A stretch of 26,756 nt of DNA from ZC4RG29 sp036381475 (GTDB lineage: Bacteria; Bacteroidota; Bacteroidia; Cytophagales; Cyclobacteriaceae). The DNA is taken from positions 1 through 26,756 of the forward strand of contig DASVCT010000197.1 of assembly GCA_036381475.1 (NCBI GenBank), written 5' to 3'. Made by a program: the position numbers and the translations under genes. Numbering within the stretch: the stretch's first letter is position 1; each line of letters opens with the position of its first letter. This document shows positions 22,680-26,756 of this stretch, piece after piece. Below the pieces are notes generated by a model. That model was not told the origin of the DNA. It searched no databases and saw only the letters and a program-made list of their open reading frames with translations.

Positions 22680-23393
22680 ATGCGCAAAGATATTGTGCTT
22701 GAATTTGATATAGAGGCCCAGCCTGATGACGTGACCTGTGGCCCCACATGTCTTCAGGCGCTCTACCGTTACTACAATGACGATGTCCCCCTTCGGCAAT
22801 TGATGCGCGAGGTAAAGCAACTCAGGAACGGAGGTACACTGGCTGTGATGCTGGGTAACCACGCGTTGAAGCGTGGTTATCGTGCGACTATCTATTCATA
22901 TAATCTGAATGTACTCGACCCTTCCTGGGCCGGGTTTTCGCGAAAAAAAATGATAGAACGCCTTAAGCGCCAAATGGCGTTCAAGTACAAACGACGCAAA
23001 CTGCAGATTGCATCAAAGGCGTATATCCAGTTTCTCGAAGCAGGGGGCGTCATGCGGTTTGCTGAACTGGATGCAGATCTGATCAGCAGCTATTTGGCGC
23101 GATCGCGTCCCATCCTAACGGGTCTGAGTGCCACCTACCTGTACGGCACACCACGGGAAGTGCCCCAGTTCGATATTTACGACGACATCAAGGGAGAGCC
23201 GGCTGGTCATTTTGTGGTGATCAGCGGCTACGACGAGAAAAAGCGTTTGGTATACCTGGCAGATCCGATGACGCCGAACCCAATCGGCAAGGACCGTGTC
23301 TACGGTGTGAGTTTTGCGCGGCTGATAAACAGTATTATGCTCGGCATCCTTACCTATGATGCCAATTTGCTCATAATTGAACCGAATAAGTAA
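22680..23393 (+). CDS. Peptidase C39-like (papain-fold) protein
   Basis: A 237-residue protein with no signal peptide or membrane helix. The papain-fold set is complete: Q14 (oxyanion hole) and nucleophile C20 in AQPDDVTCGPTCLQALYRYY, H177 in GEPAGHFVVISGYD, and D195 in LVYLADPMTPNP. C39 domains are best known as leader-peptide proteases fused to ABC exporters; here the domain stands alone and no transporter is nearby. Similar stand-alone C39-like proteins are known next to RimK-like ATP-grasp ligases. It begins 6 nt after the DUF155 gene and ends 15 nt before the ligase gene, whose product could be its substrate. It may hydrolyse a peptide or transfer an acyl group; the sequence alone does not tell. 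Confidence 0.87.
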   Translation: MRKDIVLEFDIEAQPDDVTCGPTCLQALYRYYNDDVPLRQLMREVKQLRNGGTLAVMLGNHALKRGYRATIYSYNLNVLDPSWAGFSRKKMIERLKRQMAFKYKRRKLQIASKAYIQFLEAGGVMRFAELDADLISSYLARSRPILTGLSATYLYGTPREVPQFDIYDDIKGEPAGHFVVISGYDEKKRLVYLADPMTPNPIGKDRVYGVSFARLINSIMLGILTYDANLLIIEPNK

Positions 23394-23408
23394 GGGGACG
23401 CCTCACCC

Positions 23409-24854
23409 ATGGAAAAAATAATCGTTGCCGAAAATCCGGCGATGTGGCGCGCCAGCCTCGGGGATTTCAGGATCATCACACCTGTACAATACATCTCCGG
23501 CGAGGTATACCAGCAGACGAAAGGCCTCAAGGTACTCAACCTGTGTAAGTCCTACCAGTACCAGAGCCTCGGCTATTATGTCTCGCTGCTGGCTGAAGCG
23601 CGGAAGCATCACGTTCTTCCGGATGTAGCGACGATCCAGGATTTCCGCTTCCCGTCCATTTTACGGGAAGACTCGCAGGACTTCGACAACCTCATACAAA
23701 ACAGCTTCAAGAACGAACAAACTGATAAAGTCGAGTTCTGCATCTACTTCGGGAGAACAAAAAAGGATACCCTGAACCGCCTCGCCGGACAATTATTCCA
23801 GTACATCCAGGCGCCGTCACTGCGAGCGACATTCGCGCGACGCTCGAAATGGATCCTCCAGGGCATAAAGCCTATGAGCCTTGATGAGGTTCCGCCCGAG
23901 GATAACGAGCTGTTGTGGTCGTCACTGGAGAAGTTTCTTCAGCGCAAGCGAAACCTGAAACCCGAAAAAAAGAAGTACGACCTGGCCATCCTGGTCGATC
24001 CTTCCGACCCTTACCCGCCGTCGGACGAGAAGGCGATCCAGAAGTTCGTACGGGCTGCGGAACAGGCCGGGTTTTATTGCGAACTGATAACGCGCGACGA
24101 CTTCGAGTCGCTCATCCAGTTCGATGCGCTATTCATCCGCGAAACCACCTTCGTGAATCACCACACGTTCAAGTTCGCGAAAAAGGCGAAATCGCTTGGC
24201 CTGGCGGTCATCGACGATCCTGACTCCATCCTCAAGTGTACCAACAAGGTCTACTTGTATGAACTGCTCAACACCAACCGCATCCTTACACCGAAATCGT
24301 TCGTCATAAGCCGCGACAACTACAAGTCACTGCCAGAAAAAATCGGATTCCCGTTCATCCTCAAGCAACCCGATGGGGCCTTCAGTAAGGGCGTTTTCAA
24401 GATTGACAGCGAAAAGGAATTCAAGGACGTGACTGTGGGCATGTTCCAGAAGTCGGATCTGCTGATCGCGCAGGAATATTTTCCCACGCCGTTCGACTGG
24501 CGTGTCGGCATCATCGATGGCCAGGCGCTTTACGTGTGCAAATATTATATGGCGTCAGAACACTGGCAGATCGTCAACTGGAGCGCGCACGAAAGCACGC
24601 GCGACGGGTCGGTAGAGTCTATCTCTGTGGATCAGGCGCCGGCGGGGCTTATCAAAACTGCGCTTCGGGCGACCTCACTCATCGGAAAGGGATTATACGG
24701 AGTCGACATGAAAGAAAAGGACGGCCGGTTCTATGTAATTGAAGTGAACGATAACCCGAATATCGATGCCGGTACGGAAGACAAGATATTGAAGGACAAA
24801 CTGTACTCGGTCATCATGGAAGTCCTGCTGAACAAGATCAAAACGAGCCGATGA
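23409..24854 (+). CDS. RLAN-domain RimK-like ATP-grasp ligase
   Basis: A 481-residue predicted carboxylate-amine ligase. The N-terminal part (about 20-175, with KVLNLCKSYQYQSLGYYVSLLAEARKH split by a turn) matches the RLAN domain, known only in front of RimK-like ATP-grasp domains and in a few GNAT fusions. A linker with PEKKKYDLAILVDP follows, then the ATP-grasp fold (about 265-475): ATP-binding FILKQ (K319) and PDGAFSKGV loop, AQEYFPTPFDWRVGIIDG (R365), and the metal-binding YGVDM (D433) and VIEVNDNPN (E445, N447). RimK relatives attach glutamate or other amino acids to peptides or small acids; the substrate here is unknown. The TGA overlaps the ATG of the next ligase gene (ATGA), which indicates tight co-production. 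Confidence 0.88.
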   Translation: MEKIIVAENPAMWRASLGDFRIITPVQYISGEVYQQTKGLKVLNLCKSYQYQSLGYYVSLLAEARKHHVLPDVATIQDFRFPSILREDSQDFDNLIQNSFKNEQTDKVEFCIYFGRTKKDTLNRLAGQLFQYIQAPSLRATFARRSKWILQGIKPMSLDEVPPEDNELLWSSLEKFLQRKRNLKPEKKKYDLAILVDPSDPYPPSDEKAIQKFVRAAEQAGFYCELITRDDFESLIQFDALFIRETTFVNHHTFKFAKKAKSLGLAVIDDPDSILKCTNKVYLYELLNTNRILTPKSFVISRDNYKSLPEKIGFPFILKQPDGAFSKGVFKIDSEKEFKDVTVGMFQKSDLLIAQEYFPTPFDWRVGIIDGQALYVCKYYMASEHWQIVNWSAHESTRDGSVESISVDQAPAGLIKTALRATSLIGKGLYGVDMKEKDGRFYVIEVNDNPNIDAGTEDKILKDKLYSVIMEVLLNKIKTSR

Positions 24855-26086
24855 TATCTCAACCCCCGCGTATCCACCTGTTTCAGGCCTATGGCATTGA
24901 GCTGGAGTACATGATTGTTGACAAGGAAACACTGAGCGTGAAACCCATTGCTGATGAGCTGATCCGAAGCGAAACCGGAAATTACGACAGCGACCTCGTG
25001 CGGGACAGTGTGACCTGGTCGAACGAACTCGTCCTTCATGTCGTGGAGCTGAAGGCGTCGCGGCCGGAACAGAATCTCGTTGCTATCGCGGCGGCTCTTG
25101 CCGAAAATGTGAAGTATGTCAATTCCGTTCTCGGTCAATGGAATGCCATGCTCATGCCGACCGGTGCACACCCCTTCATGAATCCCGCCGAAGAGACGCG
25201 GCTGTGGCCGCACGGGGACAGTCGTATCTATGAGACATACAACAGGATATTCGACTGCAGGGGACATGGATGGTCCAATGTGCAGAGTACACACCTTAAC
25301 CTGCCGTTTTACGATGATCAGGAATTCGCACGGCTTCATGCAGCTGTACGTCTGATCCTGCCGATCCTCCCTGCGCTCTGTGCCAGCACGCCTTTGCTGA
25401 ACGGTAAGTTCACCGGCTCGTTTGATACCCGATTGAAGTACTATAAATCCAACCAGAACAGGATACCTTCCATCGCAGGAAAGATCATTCCCGAGGCTGT
25501 GTACTCGCGACGCAACTACCTGCAGGTAATTTATGATCGGATCAAGGCCGACCTGGCGCCTTTTGACCCGGAACGGATTCTCAATCCGATCTGGGTCAAC
25601 TCGCGTGGCGCGATTGCGCGCTTCGACCGTGGATCGCTGGAGATTCGCGTTATGGATTGCCAGGAGTGCGCAAAGGCCGACGTCGCCGTTGTCGCCCTGG
25701 TCATCGAGACGCTGAAAGCACTGGTTAACGGAACGTTCATCGACCACGAGGCCCAGATGAAGTGGAAGACGGAAACCCTCGCCAACCTGCTGGACGTATG
25801 TATGGAGGCCGGCTCAGCGGCGGTAATTGATCAAGCCGACTATTTGAAAATATTCGGGTTGAGTCAGGAGAAACTGGTGGCAATTGAGCTCTGGAAGGCC
25901 ATCGTTGAAAAGATTTTGAGCGACCGCCTTCAGCCGTGGAAGTCGACATTGGACGTCATTCTTTCGCAGGGTACCCTGGCGGAGCGAATTGTTCGCGACC
26001 TGCGTCAGGACTACAGTCGCGAGCGCATGCTCAGCGTGTACAGGCGCCTGGCTACATGCCTTGCCAATGATGAGATGTATACTTGA
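24851..26086 (+). CDS. Glutamate-cysteine ligase family 2 (GCS2, YbdK-like) carboxylate-amine ligase
   Basis: A 411-residue enzyme of the glutamine-synthetase-like amidoligase fold. The start YGIELEYMIVD (14-24) carries the paired acidic metal ligands expected at the first strand. LHVVELKAS, LMPTGAHPFMNP, STHLNLPFYDD, the ASTPLLNGKFTGSFDTR segment and the GSLEIRVMDCQEC strand follow, in GCS2 order. Family members make gamma-glutamyl-cysteine or other glutamyl amides; specificity cannot be read from sequence. True glutathione synthesis would need a GshB-type partner, and the neighbouring ATP-grasp protein is of the RLAN type rather than GshB, so a different product is likely. It is the last gene of the run, followed by a convergent membrane protein gene. 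Confidence 0.88.
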   Translation: MISQPPRIHLFQAYGIELEYMIVDKETLSVKPIADELIRSETGNYDSDLVRDSVTWSNELVLHVVELKASRPEQNLVAIAAALAENVKYVNSVLGQWNAMLMPTGAHPFMNPAEETRLWPHGDSRIYETYNRIFDCRGHGWSNVQSTHLNLPFYDDQEFARLHAAVRLILPILPALCASTPLLNGKFTGSFDTRLKYYKSNQNRIPSIAGKIIPEAVYSRRNYLQVIYDRIKADLAPFDPERILNPIWVNSRGAIARFDRGSLEIRVMDCQECAKADVAVVALVIETLKALVNGTFIDHEAQMKWKTETLANLLDVCMEAGSAAVIDQADYLKIFGLSQEKLVAIELWKAIVEKILSDRLQPWKSTLDVILSQGTLAERIVRDLRQDYSRERMLSVYRRLATCLANDEMYT

Positions 26087-26111
26087 TGTGACTAGTTTGT
26101 ATTTCTACCCA

Positions 26112-26140
26112 TTGCATCTCGCATCCGCGTCTGCATCTTC
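26112..26140. repeat. degenerate GCATC-type repeat abutting a stop codon
   Basis: Contains TTGCATCTCGCATCCGCG followed by TCTGCATCTTC, touching the TGA of the minus-strand membrane gene. Its minus-strand reading aligns closely to the repeat beside the stop codon at 6543 (two substitutions and one gap over about 20 nt). Confidence 0.5.
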
Positions 26141-26756
26141 ATAACTGGGTTCCTGAATTTTCGCCTTCCTGTAGCTCCCGCAACAGTCCGCGTAGCTTTT
26201 GCAGATGCGTGCCGTACAATTTTCCCAGATACCACTTGCTGATCCAGAAGGAGAGCGCGACTGAAAGCAGCACCAGGAAAAGGAGGTACGCTACGGTTCT
26301 CCATTCCCGCAACGATTCGAGAAACTGGTCGAGACCCAGGTCAGCAATGGCGAGGATGACAATGAGCAACAGGTAGCCGGGATAGAGAAGCGTGTAACTC
26401 CTGTAGTAGAATCGGAGGAAGGCATCGAGGTCGTGTACCAGCCGCTCCAGGTTTGCCCGCACGTTGCCTGGACTGCCCTCGAACCGGTTAAGCAGTTTGA
26501 TCTTCTTCAGGTAGTAGATGATGTATAAGAGAAACGACAGCAAAACGAGGACGAATGCGGTACGGAAAGAAGGACTGGGTATGGAGAACACATAGTAAAG
26601 GAGGAGCATGCCCCCTATGATGGTGAAGACAAGTTCGAACCAAACGTTTCTCCTGAGCCGGGCGATGATGGACTTGCTCCGGCCGTTGAGCATGTCGGTG
26701 ATCTCCTCCTCGCGCCTGGGTTTGTAGAGGTCGCTTTTTTGCCAGATGTTTTTCAG
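26139..26756 (-). CDS. Four-helix membrane protein, partial (start outside window)
   Basis: The minus-strand frame is open to the end of the window, so the gene enters from beyond 26756; 205 residues are visible. An internal ATG at 26693 is less likely to be the start, because the preceding 21 codons (LKNIWQKSDLYKPRREEEIT) read as natural protein. Four membrane helices follow (ELVFTIIGGMLLLYYVF, FVLVLLSFLLYIIYYL, PGYLLLIVILAIADLG, AYLLFLVLLSVALSFWI), with a soluble helical hairpin between the second and third, and a short charged tail ends in GENSGTQL. The N-terminal 'K-x-x-W-Q' phrase and overall form resemble membrane proteins encoded after ECF sigma-factor genes in Bacteroidota, possibly anti-sigma-like, but this is inference only. 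Confidence 0.7.
   Translation of the reverse strand: MKNIWQKSDLYKPRREEEITDMLNGRSKSIIARLRRNVWFELVFTIIGGMLLLYYVFSIPSPSFRTAFVLVLLSFLLYIIYYLKKIKLLNRFEGSPGNVRANLERLVHDLDAFLRFYYRSYTLLYPGYLLLIVILAIADLGLDQFLESLREWRTVAYLLFLVLLSVALSFWISKWYLGKLYGTHLQKLRGLLRELQEGENSGTQL

Noticed and set aside
24731..25747. 338-codon minus-strand frame opposite the GCS2 ligase
   Set aside because: Antisense shadow; the plus-strand frame carries family motifs and an ATGA junction with the upstream gene.
24851..26086. Glutathione synthesis (gshA-like) call for the GCS2 gene
   Set aside because: The partner ligase carries an RLAN domain and is not GshB-like, and GCS2 proteins have varied substrates, so gshA would be over-specific.

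Overview
This 26.8 kb window looks like chromosomal DNA from a Bacteroidota bacterium, most likely a Cytophagales-type soil or freshwater lineage (Chryseolinea or Ohtaekwangia-like; the genus is inferred). The grounds are the repeated TAnnTTTG promoter element close to start codons, the scarcity of Shine-Dalgarno sites, a one-piece hybrid two-component sensor with an AraC output domain, DUF2851 and DUF4136 proteins, and short tandem repeats beside stop codons. Genes are densely packed on both strands. I see no rRNA, tRNA, insertion sequence, prophage or CRISPR array.

Layout. 1-726: the end of a PQQ-propeller-like protein. 735-2233 (minus): aroQ, marC family, rnhA. 2354-3268: xerD-type recombinase. 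3310-3861: DUF4136 protein, followed by a cluster of palindromic repeats. 3991-4488 (minus): small outer-membrane barrel. 4576-5637: pyrD. 5644-6105 (minus): lipoprotein. 6106-6542 holds no supportable gene. 6543-9167 (minus): hybrid sensor. 9338-13352: ftsK, lolA-like, pyrF. 13374-13429: a 7-bp tandem repeat. 13428-15101 (minus): gamma-glutamyltransferase. 15204-19299: a tightly spaced run of DUF2851 protein, polytopic membrane protein, NeuD/PglD-like hexapeptide protein and uridine-phosphorylase-like enzyme. 19576-21078: L,D-transpeptidase lipoprotein, overlapping tail to tail with an S1/P1 nuclease (21028-21792, minus). 21888-26086: DUF155/RMD1, C39-like peptidase, RLAN plus ATP-grasp ligase, and GCS2-type ligase. 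26139-26756 (minus): a partial membrane protein.

How the genes work together. Most of the window is housekeeping: shikimate pathway, pyrimidine synthesis (pyrD, pyrF), chromosome segregation (XerD, FtsK), envelope lipoprotein traffic and peptidoglycan cross-linking. The most interesting unit is 21888-26086. Two different amide-bond-forming enzymes (an ATP-grasp ligase and a glutamate-cysteine-ligase-like enzyme) share an operon with a papain-like C39 peptidase that has a complete Cys-His-Asp set but no secretion signal, and with a membrane-anchored DUF155 protein. This suggests synthesis and trimming or transfer of a small peptide or gamma-glutamyl-type metabolite whose identity is unknown. 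Secondary points of interest are repeat families placed exactly at gene ends, a sensor kinase with a degraded ATP-binding box, and a hexapeptide transferase lacking the usual catalytic histidine.
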